Source: Rheinheimera sp.
Lineage (GTDB): Bacteria > Pseudomonadota > Gammaproteobacteria > Enterobacterales > Alteromonadaceae
NCBI GenBank assembly: GCA_003543135.1
Contig: DPJG01000022.1
Coordinates: forward strand, 62,001-126,000
Length of the DNA: 64,000 bases
Direction of reading: 5' to 3'
The position numbers and the translations under genes are program-made. This document shows, piece by piece, positions 49,253 to 59,400 of the stretch (positions are counted from its first letter, which is position 1; the number at the start of each line of letters is the position of its first letter). The notes under the pieces were generated by a model. That model was given only the letters and a program-made list of their open reading frames with translations, made no database searches and was not told the DNA's origin.

Positions 49253-49723
49253 CTAGGACCAATGCACCAGCACTATTTGCCACTGACCTTTGATATTGCG
49301 CAGCACCAGCGACTCGGTGCCGGTGCGGTCAATTTTTTTGCCTTTGATCTCACCTTTTTGGCTGCTGCGGCTCACGGCATAAGCAACATCACCAATAATT
49401 TCAATTTGCTGCTCCAGCAATTCACTGCTGACCTGTTTTAAATAATTGATATCTGCGTCCAGGTGATGGGCTTTGTATTCATCGCGTGATCGCTCCACGG
49501 CCCCCCCTTCAAAAATTTGTACTGATGGTGAGAGTTGCGCCAGCACAAGATCGCGGTTGCCTTGTTGCAGCGCTTGATGAAACTGCTGCACCACTTGACC
49601 TGCCGCGCTTTGGTACACTGCGCTGTTCACGCCTTCAGTGCTGCTGCTTTTGCCATGGGCCCAGAGCGGATTGCTCACCGCCGCCAGCAACATCGCCAGA
49701 GAAAAGTGTTGATAAAACTGCAT
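49253..49723 (-). CDS. Secreted DUF4440 / SnoaL-like protein
   Basis: Periplasmic protein of 156 residues with a signal peptide (cut about LWAHG) and an NTF2-like fold: VVQQFHQALQQGNRDLVLAQLSP, then WQIVLVHWS at the end, the usual DUF4440/SnoaL-like frame. Such domains bind small ligands or are enzymes of many kinds. The His near the mature start echoes its neighbours, and it lies between the metal pump operon and the divergent two-component genes. AAGGGA precedes the ATG. Role unknown; the 191 bp before the pump operon show no clear element. Confidence 0.82.
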   Translation of the reverse strand: MQFYQHFSLAMLLAAVSNPLWAHGKSSSTEGVNSAVYQSAAGQVVQQFHQALQQGNRDLVLAQLSPSVQIFEGGAVERSRDEYKAHHLDADINYLKQVSSELLEQQIEIIGDVAYAVSRSSQKGEIKGKKIDRTGTESLVLRNIKGQWQIVLVHWS

Positions 49724-49971
49724 TGTGGTTCCCTTATGATTGTAATAATTCTGAAAAATACCGGCCTGCTGCCCGCCACAAGTGGCGCACTATAAGTTGT
49801 GACAACAAACCAGGTTTCAGGCAGTGTGCCGCCTGCTGCATTGCAGTACTCTGTCACAAAGATGACAATATTGTCATTTATTCCTCAGGCCACAGCCCTC
49901 TGCTATGCCTGCCTGACAGATTGGGCTAAGCTGGAGGCCGCTGTCGCCCTGGCGAAACCGTGGATACTCAG

Positions 49972-50658
49972 ATGCGTTTATTAATAGTTGAAGATGAAAT
50001 TAAAACCGGTGATTACCTGAAACAGGGTTTTACTGAAGCTGGTTTTAACCCGACTTTATGCCGCAATGGTCTGGACGGGCATCACCTGGCCATGACCGAA
50101 GACTTTGAGCTGATTATTCTGGATTTAATGTTGCCCGACGTTGATGGCCTGCGCATTTTAACGGCGCTGCGTCAGGCTGGCCGTTATACCCCGGTGTTGT
50201 TACTCAGTGCTCTGGACAGTGTGGACGACCGCGTGCGCGGGCTGGAGCTTGGCGCTGACGATTATCTGGTGAAACCTTTTGCTTTTAACGAACTACTGGC
50301 GCGGGTGCGCACTTTGCTGCGCCGTGGCCAGCTGCAGCCTCAGGCCGACCGATTGCAGGTGGCTGATTTAATTCTGGAATTTAGTAAACACAAAGCCAGC
50401 CGTAACGGTAAAAAACTGAACCTGACACAAAAAGAATTTGCGCTGCTCGAGCTTCTGATGCGCCGCGAAGGGGAAGTATTGCCACGTTCTTTAATTGCAA
50501 GCCAGGTGTGGGATATGAATTTTGACTCAGACACCAATGTGATAGATGTGGCGATACGGCGGCTACGCAGCAAAGTGGACGACGATTTTGCAGTCAAACT
50601 GATTCATACAGTGCGTGGCATGGGTTACAAAATAGAGGCGCCTGAGCATGAGCTTTAA
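49972..50658 (+). CDS. Response regulator, OmpR family, heavy-metal type
   Basis: Transcription activator of 228 residues. Receiver domain with phospho-acceptor Asp51 in [13 protein letters not shown] and acidic pocket VEDE; OmpR/PhoB winged helix with [17 protein letters not shown] and [11 protein letters not shown]. Similar in order to CusR/CzcR. ATG at 49972; a GTG four codons earlier also opens the frame. It overlaps the kinase gene by 11 bp. Facing the DUF4440 and metal pump genes, it is likely to control them. Confidence 0.93.
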   Translation: MRLLIVEDEIKTGDYLKQGFTEAGFNPTLCRNGLDGHHLAMTEDFELIILDLMLPDVDGLRILTALRQAGRYTPVLLLSALDSVDDRVRGLELGADDYLVKPFAFNELLARVRTLLRRGQLQPQADRLQVADLILEFSKHKASRNGKKLNLTQKEFALLELLMRREGEVLPRSLIASQVWDMNFDSDTNVIDVAIRRLRSKVDDDFAVKLIHTVRGMGYKIEAPEHEL

Positions 50659-52051
50659 CAGGGCGCCGCTGTCGCTGGCCAACAGAGTCATGCTGTTTGT
50701 GGCTGTGGCCGTGTTGTTATGCGCCCTGTTGCTGGCGTCGATGTTACAAAACTCTATTGAACAACATTTTTCCGAACAGGATGCCGGTGAATTACAGGCA
50801 GTGGCGCACTCGGTATTACATGCACTGGAAGATGATCAATTATCCCCACAAAATTATCAGGCGCATTTGCATCAGGTATTAACCGGCCATCACCAGAGTT
50901 ATTATTTGGTGCTCGACAGCAGTGCCCAGCCGGCACTAAGTGCTGACGGTGCCGATCTCACCCCTTTGTTAAAACTCACGACCCCGGTGCGGCAAATCCG
51001 GCCAACAGATTTAGTCAGCTGGCAGCAGGACAACAGGCATTTTCGTGGTGCTATTTTGCAGGGCGACAGCGGCGTTAAAGTGGCTGTGGCCATGGAAATG
51101 GAATTTCACCTGCATTACTTGCATTTATTACGCTGGACTTTATGGCTGACCATCACAGCCGCAGTAGCGGTCATTCTGCTGGCCGCCTGGTTTGGGGTAC
51201 GGCAGGGGCTGCAACCTTTGGCCAAACTCAGCAGTGACATTCGCCATATCAGCGCCGAACATTTGCACCTGCGGCTGGAACCTTCGGCGGTGCCACAGGA
51301 ACTGCGCGAGCTGGTAGAAAGTTTTAACGAGATGATCAACAACCTGCAGCAGGGTTTTACCCGTTTGTCGGAATTTTCTGCCGACATCGCCCACGAACTG
51401 CGCACGCCGTTAAGTAACCTGATCACCCAAACCCAGGTGACACTGGGTAAAGAGCGCAGCCTGGAAGAATACCGTGAACTGCTGTACTCCAATCTGGAGG
51501 AACAGGAACGGCTGGCCAAAATGGTCAGTGATATGTTGTGGCTGGCCAAAACCGATCACGGCCTGCTGAAACTTCATCGGCAAACTGTGTTGCTGCAGCC
51601 TCTGATCAATCAGCTGTTTGAGTTTTTTGAATTATTGGCCGATGAAAAACAGGTTCGGCTGAGCTATACCGGGCCAGAACTGCAGTTATCGGCCGATAAA
51701 GTGATGCTACAACGCGCTTTGTCGAATTTATTGTCCAACGCCATTCGCCACGCTGACGCCGGCAGCACCGTAAAAGTTGCTGTAAGCCTACAGCCACAAC
51801 ATTGTTGTATTCAGGTGAGTAACAGTGGCACCACTATAGCACCACAACATTTACCCTTATTATTTGACCGTTTTTACAGGGTGGACCCGTCCAGGCAGCG
51901 TCACAGCGAAGGTGCCGGTCTGGGTTTGGCCATGGTGAAATCTATTGTGGAACTGCATGGTGGCCAGGTTGCGGTCAGCTCAGAACAGGGCCTCACTTGT
52001 TTCAACCTGACCTGGCCTGTGGCAGGGCAAAACCAGGGACAACAACCATAA
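50648..52051 (+). CDS. Heavy-metal sensor histidine kinase
   Basis: Inner-membrane kinase of 467 residues. Two helices (13-31 and 163-183) flank a periplasmic loop; HAMP follows; HisKA has His249 in [13 protein letters not shown]; ATPase boxes are [13 protein letters not shown] and [19 protein letters not shown]. This is the CusS/CzcS pattern. The periplasmic loop holds His residues ([15 protein letters not shown]) that could sense metal. Translated with its regulator. Confidence 0.92.
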   Translation: MSFNRAPLSLANRVMLFVAVAVLLCALLLASMLQNSIEQHFSEQDAGELQAVAHSVLHALEDDQLSPQNYQAHLHQVLTGHHQSYYLVLDSSAQPALSADGADLTPLLKLTTPVRQIRPTDLVSWQQDNRHFRGAILQGDSGVKVAVAMEMEFHLHYLHLLRWTLWLTITAAVAVILLAAWFGVRQGLQPLAKLSSDIRHISAEHLHLRLEPSAVPQELRELVESFNEMINNLQQGFTRLSEFSADIAHELRTPLSNLITQTQVTLGKERSLEEYRELLYSNLEEQERLAKMVSDMLWLAKTDHGLLKLHRQTVLLQPLINQLFEFFELLADEKQVRLSYTGPELQLSADKVMLQRALSNLLSNAIRHADAGSTVKVAVSLQPQHCCIQVSNSGTTIAPQHLPLLFDRFYRVDPSRQRHSEGAGLGLAMVKSIVELHGGQVAVSSEQGLTCFNLTWPVAGQNQGQQP

Positions 52052-52204
52052 CATTCAAAGCTAAGGGCTGCCCTGTTAGGATGCAGAACTTTACAGCGCC
52101 GCCCGGCTTTCGCTTATGCCAGCTTTTGCTAAAGTAATAACATTCTCCCTCTAGAGCGGCTGTGTTGCTGACAGGATGCCGGCCTTTGCTGCAGGTGAAA
52201 CCTT

Positions 52205-53011
52205 ATGCAAGCCCTGTATGTCGCCGTTTTTTTATTGTTGCTGCCTTGCTATTGCCTGGCGGCACCGGAACAAATGTGGTTACTGCTCAATAACACCAGC
52301 GACAGCAGAAACAGCCGCGGTGATGTGGATATTCAAATCCTGGCTTTATTACAGCAGCTGGCGTCACCCGATTTAAAAATAGAACCGCTGCGCCTCGGCG
52401 ACGCGCGTACCTGGAAGCTGCTGCGCGAACAAGGCAACTATTGCGCCTTAAGTAAAATCCGCACTGCTGAACGCGAAACTTTTTTATTATTTTCCAAAAG
52501 ACCCACTTCGGTCTATCCGCCGGTACAACTTATCAGCAACAAACGCCTGGCCGACAATCCTGTTGATTTAACCTTGTTATTCCGCCAGAACCCCAGAATG
52601 AAAATTGGCATAGTGCAGGGGCGCAGTTATGGGGAAAAACTCGATGAGCTGATCGAACAATATCCTCAGCATTTTTATCAGCGCAGTGGTGAATACGCGG
52701 CCGAAACTTTATTACAAATGCTGGCAAAACAACGGCTGGATGCGCTGTTGGAATTTGCCGCCACAGCACGCGGTCACCAGGCACAGGTGCCGCAAAGCAG
52801 CCATTTTGTCACCCATCAGCTGCTGCATCAGCCGGTAATTATGGGTTATCTGGTATGCACCCACAGTGAAAACGGCCAGAAGCTGATTAGTCTAATCGAT
52901 GCCAAAATGCAGTTACCGCACTACCGCAAACAAGCCATTGAACTGCACCGGCAATATTTTACGCCGGAAGATTTTTTATTAATTGAAGCGGATTTATTGC
53001 AGATTTTTTAG
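52205..53011 (+). CDS. Periplasmic substrate-binding-like protein
   Basis: Protein of 268 residues with a signal peptide (about 1-20, cut LAAPEQ). The pattern IGIVQGRSYGEKLDELIEQY, and a two-lobe layout of residues, fit type-3 solute-binding domains used outside transport, such as those of ABC-type or TIGR02285-like proteins. No transporter or kinase gene follows. The start codon at 52205 follows an AGGTGAAA run. It stands 153 bp after the kinase and may have its own promoter. Ligand unknown. Confidence 0.72.
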   Translation: MQALYVAVFLLLLPCYCLAAPEQMWLLLNNTSDSRNSRGDVDIQILALLQQLASPDLKIEPLRLGDARTWKLLREQGNYCALSKIRTAERETFLLFSKRPTSVYPPVQLISNKRLADNPVDLTLLFRQNPRMKIGIVQGRSYGEKLDELIEQYPQHFYQRSGEYAAETLLQMLAKQRLDALLEFAATARGHQAQVPQSSHFVTHQLLHQPVIMGYLVCTHSENGQKLISLIDAKMQLPHYRKQAIELHRQYFTPEDFLLIEADLLQIF

Positions 53012-53126
53012 CGAAGAACCTTGCCTGAAAGCTGAAGTTTTTTACTGAGACCAGTCGGATCTTAACAGGCACCATGCCAGCACCCTATTGGGGTTGCGAT
53101 ATCTAGTTCGCACCTCTGCTCATCGT

Positions 53127-53600
53127 TCACACGCCACCATCAAGATGATACTGCATCACACTGACCCAATGGCCTTCATACCATTCGGTATGATGCAGCT
53201 GCCAGCCCAAACGCTGATAAAACGCCTGCTGATCTTCGGTAAACAGATACAAAGTCTTGATGTTCAGCACAGCGGCTTGCTGCATTAATTGTTGCACCAG
53301 CCAGCTGCCCAAACCCTGTCCGCGCACCTCGGGCCGCAGATAAATATTGGCCAGCCAGGGACTGAGTTCCTGATTGGTCTGCATATCATGCACCAACAAC
53401 GACCCCGTCCCGACAACCTCGCCGGCTACATCCAGCAACAACCAGCTTTGCGGCACTGTGTCTTCAGTCAGGCACAAGGCTAATTCTGCCGAAAAATCCG
53501 CCAGAGTCCGCTCAGGAAACAAGGCGCCCCACTCGGCAAAATGCCAGGGTGCAATAAGCGCAATAGCCTCCGGCCTTTGGCGTAGATTGATCAGTTGCAT
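53127..53600 (-). CDS. GNAT family N-acetyltransferase
   Basis: Acetyltransferase of 157 residues. The acetyl-CoA loop is VRGQGLGSWLVQQLMQQAA, preceded by LANIYLRPEVRG; the end LFTEDQQAFYQRLGW is a classic GNAT motif B. Substrate unknown. The gene follows the glmS terminator on the minus strand. The 115 bp to the next gene show no element. Confidence 0.87.
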   Translation of the reverse strand: MQLINLRQRPEAIALIAPWHFAEWGALFPERTLADFSAELALCLTEDTVPQSWLLLDVAGEVVGTGSLLVHDMQTNQELSPWLANIYLRPEVRGQGLGSWLVQQLMQQAAVLNIKTLYLFTEDQQAFYQRLGWQLHHTEWYEGHWVSVMQYHLDGGV

Positions 53601-53641
53601 AAGCTTGCTCTTATCCCCGTTTTGACTGACATCTTAACAAT

Positions 53642-53665
53642 AAAAAACCCGGCATCAACCGGGCT
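53642..53665 (-). terminator. Intrinsic terminator of glmS
   Basis: On the minus strand GCCCGG and CCGGGT pair (last pair G-U) around a 6-nt loop, followed by five U or more. It lies 27 bp after the glmS stop. Confidence 0.75.
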
Positions 53666-53691
53666 TTTTAATATAAAAACAACGACTTAAA

Positions 53692-55521
53692 TTATTCAAC
53701 AGTGACAGATTTTGCCAGGTTACGTGGCTGATCCACATCTGTGCCTTTGATAATGGCAACATAGTAGCTTAATAACTGCAGCGGAATAGTGTACACAATA
53801 GGTGCGATCAGCGGATGCACGTGTGGTACGTTCACCACACGCTGGGTGGCGTCTGATTTAAAGTGGGCATTGGCGTCGGCAAACACATACAAAATACCAC
53901 CACGGGCACGCACTTCTTCCACGTTCGACTGCAGTTTTTCCAGCAGTTCGTTGTTTGGCGCGACCACAATAATCGGCATCTGGGCGTCAATCAGCGCTAA
54001 GGGGCCGTGTTTTAATTCACCGGCGGCATAAGCTTCAGCGTGAATATAAGAAATTTCTTTGAGTTTCAGCGCACCTTCCATTGCAATCGGATACTGGTCG
54101 CCACGGCCTAAAAACAACGAATGGTGTTTATCGGCAAACTCTTCCGCCAGGCTTTCAATGCTGCCGGCCAGTTTTAACGTTTCTTCCAGCTTGGCAGGCA
54201 ATGAACGCAGCGCGTCAACCATGTCTTTTTGCTGAGCAGCGGTTAAACCATTGTATTTACCAATGGCCAGCGTCAGCATAGCCAAACCAACCAACTGAGT
54301 GGTAAAGGCTTTGGTTGAAGCCACACCAATTTCAGCACCGGCGCGGGTCATAAAGGCTAAGTCAGATTCACGCACCAGCGATGAACCGGCCACGTTACAA
54401 ATGGTTAAGCTGCCAACATAACCAGCTTCTTTGGCCAGACGCAGCGCTGCTAAGGTATCGGCAGTTTCACCGGACTGAGAAATGCTGACTAACAGGCTGT
54501 TTGGCTGTACAAAAGATTTGCGGTAACGGAATTCCGACGCAATCTCAACGTTACAGGAAATGCCGCCTAAAGATTCCAGCCAATAACGGGCCACCATGCC
54601 TGAGTGATACGAAGTACCACAAGCCACAATTTGTACGTGTTTTACTTTTTTAAACAGTTCTGCCGCGCCGTTACCAAAGGTTTCGTCCAGCACTGACTCG
54701 CTGCTTAAACGACCTTCCAGCGTGTTGTTAATGGCATTTGGCTGCTCATAAATTTCTTTGAGCATAAAGTGGCGGTACTGGCCTTTGTCGCCGGCGTCAT
54801 AACTGACGTTGGACTCATGCACTACACGGTCAACCGCCATACCGTCTTTATCAAAAATGCGCACTGTGGTGCGGGTAATTTCCGCCACATCGCCTTCTTC
54901 TAAAAACATAAAACGACGGGTCACCGGCAATAATGCCAGCTGATCAGAGGCAATAAAGTTTTCGCCAATGCCTAAACCAATCACCAGCGGGCTGCCAGAA
55001 CGGGCAACCACTAAACGGCTTGGGTCTGTTTTATCCATTAAAACAGTGCCATAGGCACCAGAGAATTGTTTCACAGCTTTTTGTACTGCGGCTAATAACG
55101 ACTCGGAGGTTTTTAATTCTTCTTCCACTAAGTGTGCAATCACTTCAGTGTCAGTGTCGGAATTAAACACATAACCTTTGGCTTTGAGCATATCGCGCAG
55201 CGGGTTATGGTTTTCAATAATACCGTTGTGTACAACGGAAATTTTGCCGGAAACATGAGGGTGGGCGTTTCGCTCAGAAGGTTCACCATGAGTCGCCCAA
55301 CGGGTGTGTGCAATACCGGTGCCGCCTGGGGTTGGCGTCAGTTTTACCGCGTCAGCCAGCTCTTTTACTTTGCCTAAACGGCGAATGCGCTGCAGCTCAC
55401 CGCCCGGGCTAACCACGGCCACACCTGCTGAGTCATAACCGCGGTATTCCAGGCGGCGTAAGCCTTCCACCAGAATGTCGACTACATCACGTTGCGCTAC
55501 TGCGCCTACTATTCCACACAT
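53692..55521 (-). CDS. glmS: Glucosamine-fructose-6-phosphate aminotransferase
   Basis: Makes glucosamine-6-phosphate from fructose-6-phosphate and glutamine, the entry to amino-sugar and cell-wall synthesis. 609 residues, the same as E. coli. The N-terminal Cys nucleophile is residue 2 in MCGIVGAV; glutaminase segments [16 protein letters not shown] and the two SIS isomerase domains ([37 protein letters not shown] at the C-terminus) are present. CGGAG sets ATG 55521. Coupled to the DeoR-type gene 2 bp upstream. Confidence 0.97.
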   Translation of the reverse strand: MCGIVGAVAQRDVVDILVEGLRRLEYRGYDSAGVAVVSPGGELQRIRRLGKVKELADAVKLTPTPGGTGIAHTRWATHGEPSERNAHPHVSGKISVVHNGIIENHNPLRDMLKAKGYVFNSDTDTEVIAHLVEEELKTSESLLAAVQKAVKQFSGAYGTVLMDKTDPSRLVVARSGSPLVIGLGIGENFIASDQLALLPVTRRFMFLEEGDVAEITRTTVRIFDKDGMAVDRVVHESNVSYDAGDKGQYRHFMLKEIYEQPNAINNTLEGRLSSESVLDETFGNGAAELFKKVKHVQIVACGTSYHSGMVARYWLESLGGISCNVEIASEFRYRKSFVQPNSLLVSISQSGETADTLAALRLAKEAGYVGSLTICNVAGSSLVRESDLAFMTRAGAEIGVASTKAFTTQLVGLAMLTLAIGKYNGLTAAQQKDMVDALRSLPAKLEETLKLAGSIESLAEEFADKHHSLFLGRGDQYPIAMEGALKLKEISYIHAEAYAAGELKHGPLALIDAQMPIIVVAPNNELLEKLQSNVEEVRARGGILYVFADANAHFKSDATQRVVNVPHVHPLIAPIVYTIPLQLLSYYVAIIKGTDVDQPRNLAKSVTVE

Positions 55522-55523
55522 AT

Positions 55524-56312
55524 TTACTCCGAAAATTCCGTATTGAGTTGCACAGGGGCACAAATCACTCTGACACCCTGCTGTTCTATTTGCCTTTTTG
55601 CCGTGTCGGGTAACTTGTCATCTGTTACCAGGATTTTTATCGACGTCCACGGCAGTTCGAGATTATGAATTTTGCGGCCGATTTTATCGGACTCAACCAT
55701 CACCACCACTTCACGTGCCACCTCAGCCATTACCCGGCTTAAGCTGGTCAGTTCATTAAAAGTGGTAGTGCCGCGTTGTAAATCAATGCCATCAGCACCG
55801 ATAAACAGCTGATCAAAATCGTAAGCGCGCAGCACTTGTTCCGCCAGTTGCCCCTGAAAAGACTCAGACTGAGCGTCCCAGCTGCCACCGGTCATCAGTA
55901 ATTTGGGTTCGTGTTCCAGTTCGCGCAGGCTATTGGCAATAAACAACGAATTGGTCATCACCACCAGGCCTTGTTTGGCAGACAATTCCGGCAACAAAGC
56001 AGCTGTGGTGCTGCCACTGTCAATAATAATGCGGTAATGGTCGCGGATAAGGCTGGCAGCGGCTTTGGCCAGCGCCTGTTTGCGGGCGGAAATTTTACCT
56101 GCAGTTTCAGCCATCAGCTCTTGTGGCAGTGGCACTGCCCCACCGTATTTACGTAGCAATAAACCGTTATCTTCCAGCGCTGTTAAATCTTTTCGAATGG
56201 TGACTTCTGAAGTTTCAAACCGTAACGCCAGTTCATCCACACTGACTTCGCCCTGCTGATTCAGCAGTTCCAGAATAGCTCTGCGGCGTTGTTGGGTATT
56301 ACGTTTATTCAT
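55524..56312 (-). CDS. glmR: DeoR-family regulator of glmS
   Basis: Protein of 262 residues. [44 protein letters not shown]; DeoR sugar-phosphate sensor domain follows with [22 protein letters not shown] and [12 protein letters not shown]. Directly upstream of glmS, as PA5550 (glmR) is in Pseudomonas aeruginosa, so it most likely senses amino-sugar phosphate and controls glmS and itself. Three TCTTTCGA repeats lie over its promoter. Symbol given by context. Confidence 0.88.
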   Translation of the reverse strand: MNKRNTQQRRRAILELLNQQGEVSVDELALRFETSEVTIRKDLTALEDNGLLLRKYGGAVPLPQELMAETAGKISARKQALAKAAASLIRDHYRIIIDSGSTTAALLPELSAKQGLVVMTNSLFIANSLRELEHEPKLLMTGGSWDAQSESFQGQLAEQVLRAYDFDQLFIGADGIDLQRGTTTFNELTSLSRVMAEVAREVVVMVESDKIGRKIHNLELPWTSIKILVTDDKLPDTAKRQIEQQGVRVICAPVQLNTEFSE

Positions 56313-56334
56313 CAGTTTCCGCTTAAGTTTCGAT

Positions 56335-56382
56335 TCGAAAGATAAATAACAAACTCGAAAGACATTCTATCTATTCGAAAGA
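56335..56382 (-). promoter_or_regulatory. Three direct repeats TCTTTCGA, likely DeoR-family operator
   Basis: On the minus strand TCTTTCGA occurs three times (plus-strand TCGAAAGA at 56335, 56355, 56375), spaced exactly 20 bp so that all face one side of the helix. They cover the predicted promoter. DeoR-family proteins often bind such tandem repeats. A weaker CGAAA lies at 56394. Confidence 0.75.
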
Positions 56383-56391
56383 TAATTGCAA
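56364..56391 (-). promoter_or_regulatory. Predicted promoter of the DeoR-glmS operon
   Basis: Minus strand: TTGCAA (56391-56386), 16-bp spacer, TAGAAT (56369-56364). One TCTTTCGA repeat lies in the spacer and the next lies just after the -10. Confidence 0.55.
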
Positions 56392-56408
56392 GACGAAAAC
56401 GGCGGCTT

Positions 56409-59400
56409 TTATGCAGGCCGCCGTTGTACTGGTAACAGAATGCGGTAATACACGCCCTGACCTGTTTCACTGCTGACATAAATGCTGCCACCCAGTTGTG
56501 CTGTGACCAGATTGTAGACGATATGTGCGCCCAGGCCGCTGTTACCTGCACTGCGTTTGGTGGTAAAAAACGGGTCAAATAACCGTTTTAGCGTATCACT
56601 GTCCATACCCACGCCATTGTCGCGGTATTCCAGCTGAATTTGCCCGCCCTGACGGCTCAGTTTTAAGGTGATTTTTGGCTCGGCCGGCAAATCTCCGGTA
56701 AAACCATGCTGCACCGAGTTCATCACCAGATGGGTTAACAACTGCGCCAGCGAACCGGCGTCTGCATATAGGGTTAAAGCTTCGTCACTGTCGAGCTGCC
56801 ACTGGCAATGACAGCGGTTCAGCTCAGGCTGCAACGACGCCATCACATCCTGCAGATAAGCCGACAAATCAAATTCACGGGCGCTGCTGGCCGATTTATC
56901 GACCGCCACCTGTTTAAAACTTTGAATCAGCTGCGCCGCCCGCTGAATATTGCTACTGAGGATCTCTGCAGTGGCAGTGGCGGTTTCAAGAAAACGGTTA
57001 AATGCAAGCGCCCCAAGCTGTTGTTGCTGATGTGCTTTATTCACACCGTTCAGTTCAGCCTGCAAGTGACTCACGGCCGTTACACAAATGCCAAGCGGCG
57101 TATTCACTTCATGTGCCACACCGGCAACTAAGCCGCCCAGAGAAGCCATTTTTTCCTGCATCACCAGCTGCTGCTGGGTTTGTTGCAGCCGCGCCACAAT
57201 ATTGGCATTCGCCACTGCGATGGCAATATTGCTGGCCAGGGTGCGCACCAGATTCACCTGTTGTGGGCTAAAAGCGGCCACCACCGGGCTTTGTACCGTC
57301 ATACAACCTATTTTTTCGTGGTTGACGACCAGCGGCAAATACAACACCGACTGCATAGGCTCGCCCATCAGCGGCTGTGGAATTGTACTGAGGAAGTTCA
57401 GGAAATCCTGGCGTTTTTGAATATTCATTTCGCGCTGCTGATTAAAACACACAGTGGCCAGATGCTGTTCAGGCTGTAGTTTCAGCTCAAAAGGCGCCAT
57501 CAGCCGGCCGTCTTCCAGCCAGTGACTAAACTCCAGCGACTGACGCTCGGCCCGGTAAATACCAATAGCCAGCACATGCACGTCCATAATTTCGTTCAGG
57601 CTTTGGTGGCATAAAAACAAAATTTCCTGCAAATCCAGCGAAGCGGTAATTTGTTTTGCCAGCATTTGCAGCAAGGTCATATCGCGGTAAGAATCGGCCA
57701 GCGCCTGATTTTGGGTTTGTAGTTCAGCAGTGCGGTTACTGACCACCTGCTCCAGCCAGTTGCGGGTTTTGCGTTCACTGCGCAGCCGGTATTGTAACAA
57801 CAACCAGATGCTGCCAAATAACAACACCATCGCTGCCAGTTTGCTGTACCAGGTCAGCCACCAGGGCGGCAGAATACGGATTTGCACTTTGCTGACTGCT
57901 GCCTGATCCCAGTCCTGGCCCGGGCTTTTTGCCATCACTTCAAACTGATAATCATTGGGGGCCAGCCGGGTATAGGTGGCGCGCCTGCTGTTGGCATCTG
58001 TTTCTATCCAGTCACGGTCAAAACCAATCAGCCGGTAGCGGTAGCGTGTTTGTTGTGGCTGCACATAATCCAATGCTGAAAACTGCAGCGTAAACATATC
58101 CTGTTCGTAATCCAGCCTGATTTCATCGGCATAACCTATGGCTCTTTGTAATACCGCGTCAGGGCTGTTTTGTGGCCGGACTTTTTTGTTAAATAAATTA
58201 AAGCCGGTCAGCCGCACCGCCAGCGGTGCCGGAGTGGCAGGGAGCTTGGCCGGTGAATAATAATCCAGCCCCTGATTACCACCACGCAGATGCATGCCCT
58301 GTTGATTCACCAGCCAGCTGCCAATCCAGGTGGTCGCCATAAAACCATGAGGCTCGCCAAACTGCACTAAATCCTGCTGTAAGCTGGTGCGGTACAACCA
58401 TAAAAAGTGAAAAGCCTGACGCAGTTTTAAGTCGGCATCGTCGGCACCCAGATAAGATTTAAAACCTTCGATAATTTGCGGATCCTGAGTGTTTCTGAGC
58501 ACGCGATGATTAATATTGCCGGCACGCACCCAGAGTTCACCTGCTTCCTGATAAATCAGCTGGATACCGTTAAAACGTAACCCAGCCCCGCGACCGTCAC
58601 CTTCGCGCCAACTCTGAATTTTGCCTGTGGCATGCTGCAATCTGGAAATGCCCTGATCGGCATAACCTATCCACAAATCGTGATAACTGTCGGACTGCAA
58701 GGTGCTGATGGTATTACTGCCAAGACCGGTGTCGGATGCCGGGTCCTGTTTAAATTGCCGGATATCACCAGGCTTTAATAAAAACAAACCGTCGCCGCGG
58801 GTGCCTACCCAGAGTTGTTGTAATCCGTCTACATACAAGACGCCAACATTCGGTTGATCAGGTTCGGCGTTGAGCGCAAAAGGTTGCCACTGTCCTGTTT
58901 GCTGGTCGAGCTGAAATAAACCAGTGTCTGTCCCTATCCAGACCACCCCATCAGCATCCTGTAACACGTGCCTCGCCAGTGTCGGTTTGCGTTTTACCTC
59001 ATCAGCCACCTGAATGGGCCAGCGTTTTACCGACGCGGTGGCCGGGTCGAACAGGGCAATACCACCATCGCGGTTGGCGAGCCAATATTTTCCGGACGGC
59101 GCCGGGGTAATGGCAAACACATCATTATGCGCCAACAAATTTGGGTTACTTGGGTCTGTCGGCAGAGAACGGACTTTTTGCGCCATGGCCGATAAAGCAA
59201 ACAAACCGGCCGGACTTTTTAACCACAATGAACCCTGGGTATCCAGCAACAAGCCGGTCAGGTTATTACTCTGGATCTGATAAGGCACCATAGGATTGGC
59301 TTTAAACTGCTGCCAGTGCGGCTTATCCGGCGGCAACAGCCACAACCCCTGATCATAACTACTGACCCAGAGTGCACCATCTGCGGCAAAATCAAAGTCG

